64,000 nucleotides of DNA, from assembly GCA_000027065.2 (NCBI GenBank), contig FN543093.2:4320464-4384463 (forward strand). Reading direction: 5' to 3'. The translations under genes and the position numbers were made by a program. The stretch comes from Cronobacter turicensis z3032 (GTDB lineage Bacteria > Pseudomonadota > Gammaproteobacteria > Enterobacterales > Enterobacteriaceae). The notes under the pieces are model-generated. The model worked only from the letters and a program-made list of their open reading frames with translations. It was not told the DNA's origin and did not search any database. This document shows, piece by piece, positions 42,810-56,420 of the stretch; the stretch's first letter is position 1; the number at the start of each line of letters is the position of its first letter.

Positions 42810-42929
42810 ATGCCTGGCAGTTCCCTACTCTCGCATGGGGAGGCCCCACACTACCATCGGCGCTACGGCGTTTCACTTCTGAGTTCGGCATGGGGTCAGG
42901 TGGGACCACCGCGCTACAGCCGCCAGGCA
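42810..42929 (-). rRNA. rrf: 5S ribosomal RNA
   Basis: A 120-base gene, nearly identical to E. coli 5S: the minus strand begins TGCCTGGCGGC and ends GCCAGGCAT, with the internal CCGAACTCAGAAGTGAAA loop. Last gene of the operon. Confidence 0.98.
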
Positions 42930-43017
42930 AATTCTGTCTGTTCACCGCTTTCGCCATGAACATTATCCGTCACAAGCTGAATCTCTCTCTCAACACGCCA
43001 GACTTCTTTGGCGTTGT

Positions 43018-45919
<2,902 letters not shown>

Positions 45920-46034
45920 TCACAACCCGAAGAAGTCTTCGTGCTGCGAGTTTGAGAGACTCTGACACACCGCGCATTCCTTATTACGGAGAAATGCAAC
46001 AGCATGTCTGTTTCAATTTTCAGCTTGTTCCGGA

Positions 46035-46047
46035 TTGTTAAAGAGCA
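46035..46047 (-). promoter_or_regulatory. Spacer boxA antitermination site
   Basis: TGCTCTTTAACAA on the minus strand, between tRNA-Ala and 23S, is the second NusB/NusE loading site of rrn operons. Confidence 0.85.
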
Positions 46048-46087
46048 AATACTTCGCAGTATACTCAGTGAGTACACTCTGAAGTGA

Positions 46088-46163
46088 TGGTGGAGCTATG
46101 CGGGATCGAACCGCAGACCTCCTGCGTGCAAAGCAGGCGCTCTCCCAGCTGAGCTATAGCCCC
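46088..46163 (-). tRNA. alaT: tRNA-Ala (anticodon TGC)
   Basis: A 76-base tRNA with an encoded CCA end. The minus strand starts GGGGCTATAGCTCAGC, and the anticodon loop TTTGCAC carries TGC. It lies in the 16S-23S spacer after tRNA-Ile. Confidence 0.98.
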
Positions 46164-46196
46164 ATCGTAGTTAAACCTCTTCAACTCCTGCGGAGT

Positions 46197-46273
<77 letters not shown>

Positions 46274-46341
46274 GTAGAGGTTTTGCTTCTTTACTTTCTA
46301 TCAGACAATCTGTGTGAGCACGCGAGGTTGTATCTTTCAGG

Positions 46342-47883
<1,542 letters not shown>

Positions 47884-48021
47884 AAAAGTCTGATGCTCAA
47901 AGAATTAAACTGTTAGTTCGTAATGAATTAACTGTTGTTCACTTGAGACTTGATATTCATTTATCGTCCGAAGACGTTAAGATATCAGTGCCCCGAGTGC
48001 CCACACAGATTGTCTGATAAA

Positions 48022-48034
48022 TTGTTAAAGAGCG
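48022..48034 (-). promoter_or_regulatory. Leader boxA antitermination site
   Basis: CGCTCTTTAACAA on the minus strand about 140 bases before the 16S gene matches boxA. The hairpin ACAGGCTGAAAGCCTTGT just upstream is the boxB-like stem. Confidence 0.85.
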
Positions 48035-48073
48035 GTGCGACAAGGCTTTCAGCCTGTTGTCGCGAGGTGGCGT

Positions 48074-48101
48074 ATATTACGCTTTCCTCTTTCAGAGTCA
48101 A
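48074..48101 (-). promoter_or_regulatory. rRNA promoter P2
   Basis: Minus strand: -35 TTGACT (48096-48101), a 16-base spacer, and -10 TAATAT (48074-48079), as in enterobacterial rrn P2 promoters. Confidence 0.88.
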
Positions 48102-48171
48102 GCGTTTATTTTCGCTTTCGTCTGCCTGACGGGCCGGCTCATTCGCCGTTGTGCCGTGTCAGTGGAGGCGC

Positions 48172-48199
48172 ATTATAGGGAGTTCTTCTGCGCTGACAA
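48172..48199 (-). promoter_or_regulatory. rRNA promoter P1
   Basis: Minus strand: -35 TTGTCA (48194-48199), a 16-base spacer, a perfect -10 TATAAT (48172-48177) and a GCGCC discriminator. The A/T-rich block just upstream (48203-48220, AAATTTCC-type) is the UP element. About 98 bases upstream of P2, the usual P1-P2 spacing. Confidence 0.9.
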
Positions 48200-48350
48200 G
48201 AGGAAATTTAAAAAAACTTTCTAAGCGCGTTTTTTTTCACCATATATCACGTAAAACCGCCATATAGCCTGTTATTTGCTGTTTTTTACATCAGATCATG
48301 CCTTGCGGTGGCATACTACTGCGCGATGTACAGCTGAAGGAATTGCCATT

Positions 48351-49052
48351 ATGTCGTTACTGGCGCATCAACAGGCCGCCCAAAAGAACCTTTCTTATGT
48401 CCTGGCCGAAAAGCTGGCGCAACGCATCCTTAAAGGAGAGTTTAAGCCAGGCGAGATTTTACCTGGCGAGATGGAGCTGGGCGAACAGTTCGGCGTCAGC
48501 CGCACGGCGGTAAGAGAAGCCGTTAAAACGCTGACCGCCAAAGGGCTGGTTTTACCGCGCCCGCGTATCGGCACGCGCGTGCTGCCCCAGAGCCAGTGGA
48601 ACTTTCTGGATAAAGAGTTGCTGACGTGGTGGATGGGCATCGAAACTTTCACGACCGTGGTTAATCATTTTCTGGTGATGCGCCACAGTCTTGAGCCTCA
48701 GGCCTGCGCGCTGGCCGCGCTAAACGGTACCGATGAGCAAAAGCAGCGATTCAGAAACACGCTCGATGAGATGGCTGCGCTTCAGGTCGCTTTTAACCGC
48801 GAACGCTGGATAGAAACCGACATGGCCTACCATGAGCTGATCTATGAAATGAGCGGCAATCCCTTTATGACCGCTTTCGCCAGCCTGTTTCGCTCCATCT
48901 ATTACAATTATTTCACGTCGATAACGCACAACCAGGTTATCAAGCCCGACATTCATCAGGCGATCGCGGACGCCATTCTCTCGTCCCAAAGCGAAGAGGC
49001 GTATCGCGCCTGTCAGGCGCTTTTGCAGGCAACCGCATCGCAGGACATATAA
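48351..49052 (+). CDS. yieP: GntR/FadR-family regulator YieP
   Basis: A 233-residue transcription factor. The N-terminal winged helix has AQRILKGEFKPGEILPGE and EQFGVSRTAVREAVKTLTAK (helix-turn-helix, about 45-65). The C-terminal all-helical FCD domain follows (MAYHELIYEMSGNPFM, with metal-type histidines). It agrees closely with E. coli YieP. The start at 48351 (MSLLAHQQAAQ) is set by homology and GAAGGAATT; an upstream frame lies over the rRNA promoter region. It is divergent from the rRNA operon and precedes hsrA by 13 bases. The effector is unknown. Confidence 0.94.
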   Translation: MSLLAHQQAAQKNLSYVLAEKLAQRILKGEFKPGEILPGEMELGEQFGVSRTAVREAVKTLTAKGLVLPRPRIGTRVLPQSQWNFLDKELLTWWMGIETFTTVVNHFLVMRHSLEPQACALAALNGTDEQKQRFRNTLDEMAALQVAFNRERWIETDMAYHELIYEMSGNPFMTAFASLFRSIYYNYFTSITHNQVIKPDIHQAIADAILSSQSEEAYRACQALLQATASQDI

Positions 49053-49065
49053 CAACAGGATCCGC

Positions 49066-50460
49066 ATGACTAAAAAAGCGCGCAGTATGGCGGGCCTGCC
49101 GTGGATAGCGGCGATGGCCTTTTTTATGCAGGCACTGGATGCCACCATTCTCAACACCGCTCTGCCAGCTATCGCTCAAAGTCTTAACCGCTCGCCGCTG
49201 GCGATGCAGTCCGCGATTATCAGCTACACCCTGACTGTCGCGATGTTAATCCCGGTCAGCGGCTGGCTGGCCGACCGCTTCGGCACCCGCCGCGTTTTTA
49301 TGATCGCCGTCTCCTTGTTTACCCTCGGTTCGCTCGCCTGCGCCATGTCCGGATCGCTAAGCGAACTGGTTATCTTCCGTATTGTGCAGGGTATCGGCGG
49401 CGCCATGATGATGCCGGTGGCGCGTCTCGCGCTGCTGCGCGCCTATCCGCGCAGCGAGCTTCTGCCGGTGCTGAATTTTGTGACGATGCCAGGCCTGGTC
49501 GGCCCCATTCTCGGGCCGCTGCTCGGCGGCGTGCTGGTCACCTGGGCGAGCTGGCACTGGATTTTCCTTATTAATATTCCGATTGGCGTCGCGGGCCTGT
49601 TCTATGCGCGTAAATATATGCCGAACTTCACCACGCCGCGTCGCCGTTTTGATATGCCGGGTTTCTTTCTGTTCGGCCTGAGTCTGGTGCTGTTTTCCAG
49701 CGGAATGGAGCTGTTTGGCGAACGCATCGTGGCTACCTGGATGGCGCTCGCCGTCATTGCAGGTGGGTTATTGCTGATGATGGCTTATATCTGGCACGCC
49801 CGCCGGCACAGCGCGCCGCTCATTTCGCTTTCTCTGTTCAAAACGCGCACCTTTTCCGTCGGCATCGCCGGGAATATTGCCTCCCGTCTCGGTACCGGCT
49901 GCGTACCGTTTCTGATGCCGCTGATGCTGCAGGTGGGTTTTGGCTATCCGGCGTTTATCGCCGGTTGCATGATGGCGCCCACGGCGGTCGGGTCGATTAT
50001 CGCGAAATCTGGCGTAACGCAGGTATTGCGCTGGTTTGGCTATCGAAAAACGCTGGTCGGCGTCACGCTGTTTATCGGGCTGATGATTGCGCAGTTCTCG
50101 CTGCAGTCGCCGGATAACCAGGTCTGGCTGCTGATCCTGCCGCTGTTTGTGCTGGGCCTTGCGATGTCCACGCAGTTCACCGCGATGAATACCATTACGC
50201 TTGCGGATCTCACGGATGAAAGCGCCAGCGGCGGCAACAGTATGCTGGCGGTGACGCAGCAGCTGTCGATAAGTCTTGGCGTTGCAGTCAGCGCTGCGGT
50301 GCTGCGCTTCTATGAAGGGTTCGACAACGCCAACACCGTTGAGCAGTTCCACTACACCTTTATTACGATGGGTGTGATTACCGTGGTGTCATCGCTGGTC
50401 TTTATGCTGTTACGCCCTAAAGATGGCCGTAACCTGATCAAAGAGCGCCACAAAGCCTAA
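49066..50460 (+). CDS. hsrA: MFS transporter HsrA (DHA2 family)
   Basis: A 464-residue inner-membrane drug/proton antiporter-type protein with about fourteen transmembrane segments. The family motif LDATILNTALPAIA is in segment 1 and WLADRFGTRRVF in the first loop. In E. coli HsrA overproduction raises homocysteine-related phenotypes; its natural substrate is unclear. The stop overlaps the converging rbsR stop by four bases. Probably an operon with yieP. Confidence 0.93.
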   Translation: MTKKARSMAGLPWIAAMAFFMQALDATILNTALPAIAQSLNRSPLAMQSAIISYTLTVAMLIPVSGWLADRFGTRRVFMIAVSLFTLGSLACAMSGSLSELVIFRIVQGIGGAMMMPVARLALLRAYPRSELLPVLNFVTMPGLVGPILGPLLGGVLVTWASWHWIFLINIPIGVAGLFYARKYMPNFTTPRRRFDMPGFFLFGLSLVLFSSGMELFGERIVATWMALAVIAGGLLLMMAYIWHARRHSAPLISLSLFKTRTFSVGIAGNIASRLGTGCVPFLMPLMLQVGFGYPAFIAGCMMAPTAVGSIIAKSGVTQVLRWFGYRKTLVGVTLFIGLMIAQFSLQSPDNQVWLLILPLFVLGLAMSTQFTAMNTITLADLTDESASGGNSMLAVTQQLSISLGVAVSAAVLRFYEGFDNANTVEQFHYTFITMGVITVVSSLVFMLLRPKDGRNLIKERHKA

Positions 50461-51449
50461 GCGGAGCCGCGTACCATCAGTACCGGCGTTAATTGCAAGC
50501 GCTGCTGCTGGAGCTCAGGCTGCGCCATACGATGAATCAGCACATCGATGGCCAGCTCGCCCAGTTCATCTTTGGGCTGATGAATGGTGGTGAGCGGCGG
50601 CGTCATATAGCTTGCCAGCTCAATATCATCGTAACCCACCAGCGCGATATCCTGCGGGATGCGAAGCCCGGCCTGATAAAGCGCCTGATAGGCGCCGACC
50701 GCCATGGCGTCATTTCCCATAAATACCGCCTGCGGCGGTTCGGGCAGCGCCAGCAGCGACTGCGTCGCCCGCAGGCCGCCCGCGAACTCAAAATCGCCGA
50801 TCACTTCATAATCTTCCGCCACCCGCAGGCCCGCGCGCCGCATTGCGGCGCGATACCCTTCCAGGCGCAGGCGCGCCGGCGTTTTATCCAGCGGACCGGT
50901 CACACAGGCAATGCGCGTATAGCCTTTATCGATTAAATATCGCGTGGCGATATCGCCGCCCAGCAGCGAGTTATCCTGAATCACATCGCTGTCGCCGTCG
51001 AAAGGCGACCAGTCCATCATCACGGTAGGAATAGCCGGGTAGCGCTTCATGATGGCGGGAGAGGGCTGATGCGTTTCGGTGCAAAGCAACAGCAGCCCGT
51101 CGACCCGTTTTTGCAGCAGCGTCTCCAGATTGCGGTTCATGCGCTGTTCATCGCCATCGGTATTACACAGCACCAGGCTATAGCCACGCTCAAAACAGCT
51201 ACGCTCCACGCCGCGCACCAGCTCGGAGAAAAAGGGGTTTGAGCTTGCGGTGATCAGCATGCCAATGGTGCGGGTCTGGTTCAGCTTCAGGCTGCGCGCC
51301 AGCGCTGACGGCGCGTAATTCAGCGTTCTGATGGCGTCCTCCACCCGCAGGCGGATCGCCTCGCTGACGAAGCGGTCTTTATTAATGACGTGCGAGACGG
51401 TGGAGGTGGAGACACCCGCAAGGCGGGCGACATCTTTCATTGTCGCCAC
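50457..51449 (-). CDS. rbsR: Ribose operon repressor RbsR
   Basis: A 330-residue LacI-family repressor. The N-terminal helix-turn-helix is MKDVARLAGVSTSTVSHVIN (4-23), followed by the hinge helix (PSALARSLK) and a periplasmic-binding-protein-like sensor domain (GNDAMAVGAYQAL, GYDDIELA). It binds ribose and releases the GAAACGTTTC operators seen upstream of rbsD. It lies seven bases after rbsK and ends the operon. Confidence 0.97.
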   Translation of the reverse strand: MATMKDVARLAGVSTSTVSHVINKDRFVSEAIRLRVEDAIRTLNYAPSALARSLKLNQTRTIGMLITASSNPFFSELVRGVERSCFERGYSLVLCNTDGDEQRMNRNLETLLQKRVDGLLLLCTETHQPSPAIMKRYPAIPTVMMDWSPFDGDSDVIQDNSLLGGDIATRYLIDKGYTRIACVTGPLDKTPARLRLEGYRAAMRRAGLRVAEDYEVIGDFEFAGGLRATQSLLALPEPPQAVFMGNDAMAVGAYQALYQAGLRIPQDIALVGYDDIELASYMTPPLTTIHQPKDELGELAIDVLIHRMAQPELQQQRLQLTPVLMVRGSA

Positions 51450-51455
51450 GATGGC

Positions 51456-52385
51456 TTACCCCTGCGCTTGTAAGAAGGCGTCAATCTCGTCGCGCCACGG
51501 AACGGAAGGCTGCGCGCCAGGACGGGTCACGGCGATAGCCGCGGCAGCATGGGCGAAGCGAATAGCCTTAAGCATCGGCGTGCCTTCCAGCAGCGCCGTC
51601 ATCAGCGCGCCGTTGAAGGTATCGCCTGCGGCGATGGTATCGACGGCTTTCACGCTAAAGCCGGGCACGCGTTGCCCCTCGCCGTTGATGCTCAGCCATA
51701 CGCCGCGGCTACCGAGCGTAATAATGACCGTTTCAATGCCTTTCTGGTGCAGCACAGCCGCAGCCTGCGCCGCGCTGTCGTCATCCGACACCTTCACGCC
51801 GGTGAGTTTTTCGGCTTCGGTTTCATTAGGGGTAATGATATCCACCAGCGCCAGCAGCTCGTCAGAAAGCGCGCGGGCAGGCGCCGGGTTAAGAATAACG
51901 GTAGTTTGATGTTCATGCGCGATGCGCGCGGCGGCGATAACGCTTTCCACCGGCGACTCCAGCTGCATCAGCAGCGCGCGGGCGTTGGCGATGTTCTCCC
52001 GCTGATCGTCAACACGCGCGGGCGTTAATGCCGCGTTCGCGCCAGCATGAATACCGATGACGTTTTCACCTTCGCCATTGACGAAAATCAGCGCTACGCC
52101 GGTCGATTCTCCCGCAACGGCGCTGACAGGCGAGACATCAATGTTGTCGCGTGAAAGCTGCTGGCGAATGCGCTCGCCGATATCATCCTCGCCCACACAG
52201 GCGATAAACGCGATCTCCGCGCCGCTGCGCCCGGCCGCGACGGCCTGGTTGGCGCCTTTACCGCCGAACGCCACCTGGTACTGGCTGCCGGTCACGGTCT
52301 CGCCCGGCGCGGGGAAGGCTTCAAGGTTAAGGATATGATCGGCATTGATACTGCCGAGAACGACGAGATGGCCAGCGCTTTTCAT
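51456..52385 (-). CDS. rbsK: Ribokinase
   Basis: A 309-residue PfkB-family kinase making ribose-5-phosphate. Signature 1 is VAFGGKGANQAVAAGR and signature 2 is DTIAAGDTFNGA, whose Asp is the catalytic base (the usual Thr-Thr/Thr-Ala is Ile-Ala here, giving DTIAAGD). Length matches E. coli. It follows rbsB by 65 bases. Confidence 0.97.
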   Translation of the reverse strand: MKSAGHLVVLGSINADHILNLEAFPAPGETVTGSQYQVAFGGKGANQAVAAGRSGAEIAFIACVGEDDIGERIRQQLSRDNIDVSPVSAVAGESTGVALIFVNGEGENVIGIHAGANAALTPARVDDQRENIANARALLMQLESPVESVIAAARIAHEHQTTVILNPAPARALSDELLALVDIITPNETEAEKLTGVKVSDDDSAAQAAAVLHQKGIETVIITLGSRGVWLSINGEGQRVPGFSVKAVDTIAAGDTFNGALMTALLEGTPMLKAIRFAHAAAAIAVTRPGAQPSVPWRDEIDAFLQAQG

Positions 52386-52450
52386 GATGTGTATCCCTGT
52401 AAAAGCGCCACGTCCTGTGGCGCGTTGCCCTGCTTTTCTTTATGAAGGTT

Positions 52451-53338
52451 TTATTTGATAACCAGCTTCAGATCGACCGGGATACGGGCGCGCACTTTCT
52501 CGCCTTTCAGCACTTTATCCGCAGTCTGTACGCCAATAACGCCGATCTGCTCCGGCTGCTGCGCCACGGTCGCGGTCATCTTACCATCCTGAACCGCTTT
52601 CACGCCGTCAGCGGTGCCGTCGAAGCCAACAACCATCACATCGGTTTTGCCTGCGGTTTGCAGCGCACGCAGGGCGCCCAGCGCCATTTCGTCGTTCTGC
52701 GCAAACACGGCTTTCACATCAGGATGCGCGGTCAGCAGGTTCTGCATGACGTTCAGACCTTTGGTGCGATCGAAATCCGCCGGCTGGCTGGCCAGTACGT
52801 TCAGCTTGTGCGCTTCTACGGCCTGCTTAAAGCCTTCGCCGCGCTCGCGAGCGGCAGAGGTGCCTGCGATGCCCTGCAGTTCGATCACTTTCGCGCCGTC
52901 ACCGGCCTGCTTCGCAATATAGTTACCGGCAATTTTACCGCCCGCGATGTTATCAGACGCGATATGGCTGACCACATCGCCTTTCGCCGCCATACGATCG
53001 AGCGTAATCACCGGGATTTTCGCCTGGTTCGCCATCTTCACGGCGTTACCCACCGCGTCGGAATCGGTCGGGTTAATCAGTACCAGTTTGGTGCCGCGTA
53101 CGGTCAGATCCTGCACGTTCGCCAGCTCTTTCGCCGGGTTGTTCTGGGAATCCAGCACCACCAGTTCGTAACCCAGTTTTTCCGCTTCTTTCTGCGCGCC
53201 ATCTTTCAGCGAGACGAAGAACGGGTTGTTCAGCGTTGAAACCACCAGAGCAATCGTGTCTTTCGCCATCGCGTTGGCGCTGACGGTCGCGCTTAACGCC
53301 ACGGCGGAAACCAGTGTAGCCAGCTTTTTCATATTCAT
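52451..53338 (-). CDS. rbsB: Ribose-binding periplasmic protein
   Basis: A 295-residue substrate-binding protein of the ribose ABC transporter, also the ligand presenter to the Trg chemoreceptor. Signal peptide 1-25 (cleaved after ANAMA before KDTIALVV). Ribose contacts are in TLNNPFFVS, DSDAVGNA, GTSAARERGEGF and AQNDEMALGA. One residue shorter at the C-terminus than E. coli. Confidence 0.97.
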   Translation of the reverse strand: MNMKKLATLVSAVALSATVSANAMAKDTIALVVSTLNNPFFVSLKDGAQKEAEKLGYELVVLDSQNNPAKELANVQDLTVRGTKLVLINPTDSDAVGNAVKMANQAKIPVITLDRMAAKGDVVSHIASDNIAGGKIAGNYIAKQAGDGAKVIELQGIAGTSAARERGEGFKQAVEAHKLNVLASQPADFDRTKGLNVMQNLLTAHPDVKAVFAQNDEMALGALRALQTAGKTDVMVVGFDGTADGVKAVQDGKMTATVAQQPEQIGVIGVQTADKVLKGEKVRARIPVDLKLVIK

Positions 53339-53364
53339 AATCAGATGTCCTGTTGAGTAATGAG

Positions 53365-54330
53365 TTACTGCTTTTTGTTATCCACCAGCACCGCCAGCAA
53401 AATGACCACTGCTTTGACGATCATCTGGTAATAGGGAGAAACACCTAAAAGATTCAGACTATTATTCAGGAAACCGAGTATCAGCGCGCCGATCAGCGTC
53501 CCAACAATGCGACCTTTACCGCCGGCAAGGCTGGTGCCGCCAAGCACGACCGCCGCGATGGCGTCCAGCTCATAGCCCGCGCCCGCCAGCGGCTGCGCCG
53601 AGGAGAGACGCGCCACTTCTATCACGCCCGCCAGCGACGCCAGCAGGCCCGACAGCGAATACACGATAATTTTGATTTTGTTAACGCTGATGCCGGACAG
53701 ACGCGTCGCCGCTTCATTGCCGCCCAGCGCGTAAATATAGCGGCCCAGGCGGGTATGGTGCAGCACATACCAGGTCACCAGGAACACCAGCGCCATGATC
53801 CACACCGGCGTCGGGATGCCCAGCGGGCGGCCGATACCGAACCAGCCAAACAGATCGGCATTATCATTAAAACCGGTGCTGACCGGGCTGCCGTTGGTGT
53901 ATTCGAGCGTCACCCCACGCAGCAGCAGCATCATGACCAGCGTGGCGATGAACGCCTGAACGCGGCCCTTCGCCACAATCACGCCGGTCACCGCGCCAAT
54001 AGCCGCGCCAAGCGCGAGGGCGGCAACGACCGCCACCAGCGCGTTGACCTCAATGCCGACGAGCGAGGCGGCGACCGCCCCGGTTAACGCCAGCAGGGAA
54101 CCGACGGACAGATCGATACCCGAGGTTAAGATCACCAGCGTCATCCCGACCGCCATGATGGCGTTCACCGAGGTCTGCTGGAGAATATTCAGCATATTAT
54201 TAACGGTAAAGAAATTCGGGCTCAGGGTGGAGACAATCGCAATCAGCACCAGCAGGGCTATCAGCGACTTTTGCTCCATCAGCCACGCTTTGGTGAAAAA
54301 GCGACGAGTCGCAACGGTCTGGGTAGTCAT
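53365..54330 (-). CDS. rbsC: Ribose ABC transporter permease
   Basis: A 321-residue inner-membrane permease of the carbohydrate-uptake-2 class with about ten hydrophobic segments. Typical blocks are GMTLVILTSGIDLSVGSLLAL and YELDAIAAVVLGGTSLAGGKG, the latter facing the ATPase. It starts seven bases after rbsA. Confidence 0.97.
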   Translation of the reverse strand: MTTQTVATRRFFTKAWLMEQKSLIALLVLIAIVSTLSPNFFTVNNMLNILQQTSVNAIMAVGMTLVILTSGIDLSVGSLLALTGAVAASLVGIEVNALVAVVAALALGAAIGAVTGVIVAKGRVQAFIATLVMMLLLRGVTLEYTNGSPVSTGFNDNADLFGWFGIGRPLGIPTPVWIMALVFLVTWYVLHHTRLGRYIYALGGNEAATRLSGISVNKIKIIVYSLSGLLASLAGVIEVARLSSAQPLAGAGYELDAIAAVVLGGTSLAGGKGRIVGTLIGALILGFLNNSLNLLGVSPYYQMIVKAVVILLAVLVDNKKQ

Positions 54331-54337
54331 ACGTCTT

Positions 54338-55843
54338 TTACTCCTGGGTCACGCGACTGAGCTTGCCGACGGCCGCGGCCATCAGCAGTTCCTGGGTGGC
54401 CTGCTCGCGTGTGAATTCACCGCCGAGATGCCCTTCATGCATCACCATGATGCGATCGCTCATTCCCAGTACTTCCGGCATCTCAGACGAGACCAGAATG
54501 ATGCTCAGCCCTTCGGCTTTGAACTGGTTAATGAGCTGATAAATCTCTTTTTTGGCGCCGACGTCCACGCCGCGGGTCGGCTCGTCGAGGATAAGCACTT
54601 TCGGGCGCGTCATTAATCCGCGGGCGATCGCCACTTTCTGCTGGTTGCCGCCGGACAACAGCCCAATGGCCTGGTCCATCGACGGCGTTTTAACATTGAA
54701 GAGGCGAATAAAATCGCTAACCGCCTGCTGCTCATCTTTATGTTTCAGGCTGCCAACGTCACGGCTGAAATAGCGCAGCGCGGTCAGCGACATGTTTTCT
54801 TTCACCGACATGCCGAGCACCAGCCCGTCACGCTTGCGGTCTTCGGAGATATAGACGATGCCGTTGGCCAGCCCGTCCTGCGGGGAGCGCGTCACTACTT
54901 CGCGGTTATCCAGCGTGACGCTGCCGCCGGTGCGCGGCAGCGCGCCGTACAGCACTTTCATCAGTTCGGTGCGGCCCGCGCCCATCAGCCCGGACACGCC
55001 AAGGATTTCGCCCTGACGCAGCGTAAAACTCACGCCATTCACGCCAGGACCGCTCAGGTTATCGACTTTCAGACGGATTTCGCCCGGCGCTTTATCGATA
55101 TGCGGATACTGATCTTCAAGCTTGCGGCCCACCATCATCTCGATCAGCGTTTCTTCGGTCAGAGAGCTGACTTCACGCTCGGCGATAAACTGGCCGTCAC
55201 GCATCACCGTCACGTCGTCGCAGATGTCAAAAATCTCTTTCATGCGGTGGGAGATATAGACAATCCCACAGCCCTGCGCTTTCAGCTCGCGGATGGCGCG
55301 GAACAGGGATTCGGTCTCGGTGTCGGTCAGGGCGTCGGTGGGTTCATCCATAATGATGACGCGCGATTCAAAGCTCAGCACTTTGGCGATTTCCACCATC
55401 TGCTGATCGCCTATCGACAGCTCGCCCACCAGCCGACGGCTGTTAAAGCGCAGGTTGAGCTTCGCCAGCAGCTTGTCCGCTTCGGCATACATCTTTTTCC
55501 AGTCGATTTTGCCGAAATGGCTGACAAATTCGCGCCCCAGAAAGATGTTTTCCGCGATGGAAAGCTGCGGGATCAGGTTCAGCTCCTGGTGAATGATACC
55601 GATACCGGCTTCCTGAGAGGCCTTCGGGCCGCTGAAGGTCGTCTCCTGGCCGAGCCAGAGCAGCGAACCGGCGTCGCGGGTATAGATGCCGGTCAGCACT
55701 TTCATCAGCGTGGATTTACCGGCGCCGTTTTCCCCCACCAGCGCCATCACGCGACCAGCGTAGACATTCAGCGTCGCGCCGGAAAGCGCTTTAACGCCGG
55801 GGAAGGATTTATCAATGCCTTTGAGCTGGAGTAAAGATTCCAT
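54338..55843 (-). CDS. rbsA: Ribose ABC transporter ATP-binding protein
   Basis: A 501-residue protein with two fused ABC domains. The first has Walker A GENGAGKS (37-44), signature LSIGDQQ and Walker B VIIMDEPTDAL. The second has the degenerate Walker A GLMGAGRTE, signature LSGGNQQK and VLILDEPTRGV. The inactive second P-loop is normal for this class. I chose the start at 55843 (MESLLQLKGIDKSFPG) from homology; the frame is open 62 codons further upstream through rbsD. Confidence 0.97.
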   Translation of the reverse strand: MESLLQLKGIDKSFPGVKALSGATLNVYAGRVMALVGENGAGKSTLMKVLTGIYTRDAGSLLWLGQETTFSGPKASQEAGIGIIHQELNLIPQLSIAENIFLGREFVSHFGKIDWKKMYAEADKLLAKLNLRFNSRRLVGELSIGDQQMVEIAKVLSFESRVIIMDEPTDALTDTETESLFRAIRELKAQGCGIVYISHRMKEIFDICDDVTVMRDGQFIAEREVSSLTEETLIEMMVGRKLEDQYPHIDKAPGEIRLKVDNLSGPGVNGVSFTLRQGEILGVSGLMGAGRTELMKVLYGALPRTGGSVTLDNREVVTRSPQDGLANGIVYISEDRKRDGLVLGMSVKENMSLTALRYFSRDVGSLKHKDEQQAVSDFIRLFNVKTPSMDQAIGLLSGGNQQKVAIARGLMTRPKVLILDEPTRGVDVGAKKEIYQLINQFKAEGLSIILVSSEMPEVLGMSDRIMVMHEGHLGGEFTREQATQELLMAAAVGKLSRVTQE

Positions 55844-55850
55844 GGCGGCC

Positions 55851-56270
55851 TCAGAACGTGACGCCGGCACAGAGAATGATATTCGCATACGGGGAACACT
55901 CCCCGCTGCGAATGACCGCCTGACTGTCCGCGGTTTTTTGTTTGAACTGTTCATGTGAAACATAGTGAACAGTGATGGTATTTCCCTGGTGCTGCTGCAG
56001 CCGCTCGATCTGCCCGAGCAACGTTTCATGGAGCTGTGGATTATGCTGTTTAATCTCTTGTGCGAGGATTGCCGCTTCGACCTGCATTTCGCGCGTCACG
56101 ACATCAACTACCTGTAAGAATCCCGGCACGCCCTGGGTCAGCGCGAGATCGATACGTTCAGTCGTGGACGGAATCGGCAGCCCGGCGTCGCACACCACAA
56201 CGGTGTCAGTGTGACCAAGACGCGAGATGACGGATGAAATGCCGGAATGAAGAACGGTGCCTTTTTTCAT
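55851..56270 (-). CDS. rbsD: D-ribose pyranase RbsD
   Basis: A 139-residue enzyme that interconverts ribopyranose and ribofuranose, supplying RbsK. The catalytic His is in SRLGHTDTVVVCDAGLPIP, and the C-terminus SPYANIILCAGVTF is invariant in the family. The start at 56270 (MKKGTVLHSG) gives the E. coli length; an ATG at 56282 adds four residues but sits within the ribosome-site region (GGAG). First gene of rbsDACBK-R. Confidence 0.96.
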   Translation of the reverse strand: MKKGTVLHSGISSVISRLGHTDTVVVCDAGLPIPSTTERIDLALTQGVPGFLQVVDVVTREMQVEAAILAQEIKQHNPQLHETLLGQIERLQQHQGNTITVHYVSHEQFKQKTADSQAVIRSGECSPYANIILCAGVTF

Positions 56271-56283
56271 TTTTTGCTCCATC

Positions 56284-56299
56284 AGCGAAACGTTTCGCT
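56284..56299. promoter_or_regulatory. RbsR operator O1 at rbsD
   Basis: AGCGAAACGTTTCGCT is a perfect 16-base palindrome of LacI/GalR-family type, 14 bases before the rbsD start. It coincides with the position of the E. coli rbs operator. Confidence 0.88.
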
Positions 56300-56353
56300 A
56301 ACAAGGAGTTTATCCGGCAGAGTGAACAATAAACAAACATGACGTTGCGAAAC

Positions 56354-56369
56354 TGTGATCGCCATCGAA
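56354..56369. promoter_or_regulatory. Candidate CRP site of rbsD promoter
   Basis: TGTGATCGCCATCGAA matches the CRP consensus TGTGA-N6-TCACA at eight of ten conserved positions. It touches operator O2 and lies upstream of the probable rbsD -10 (TATTGT on the minus strand, near 56325-56330). Confidence 0.55.
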
Positions 56370-56379
56370 ACGTTTCGCT
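56364..56379. promoter_or_regulatory. Second RbsR-type operator O2
   Basis: ATCGAAACGTTTCGCT shares the 14-base core TCGAAACGTTTCGC-type palindrome (GAAACGTTTC exact) with O1. Centre-to-centre distance is 80 bases, suitable for looping across the rbsD promoter. Confidence 0.75.
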
Positions 56380-56420
56380 TAAGGAAAAACTGACGAGAAA
56401 AAGAGAGCGCGACCACCAAT

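Noticed and set aside
55844..56029. 62-residue N-terminal extension of RbsA
   Set aside because: It is rbsD read in another frame; RbsA homology starts at 55843.
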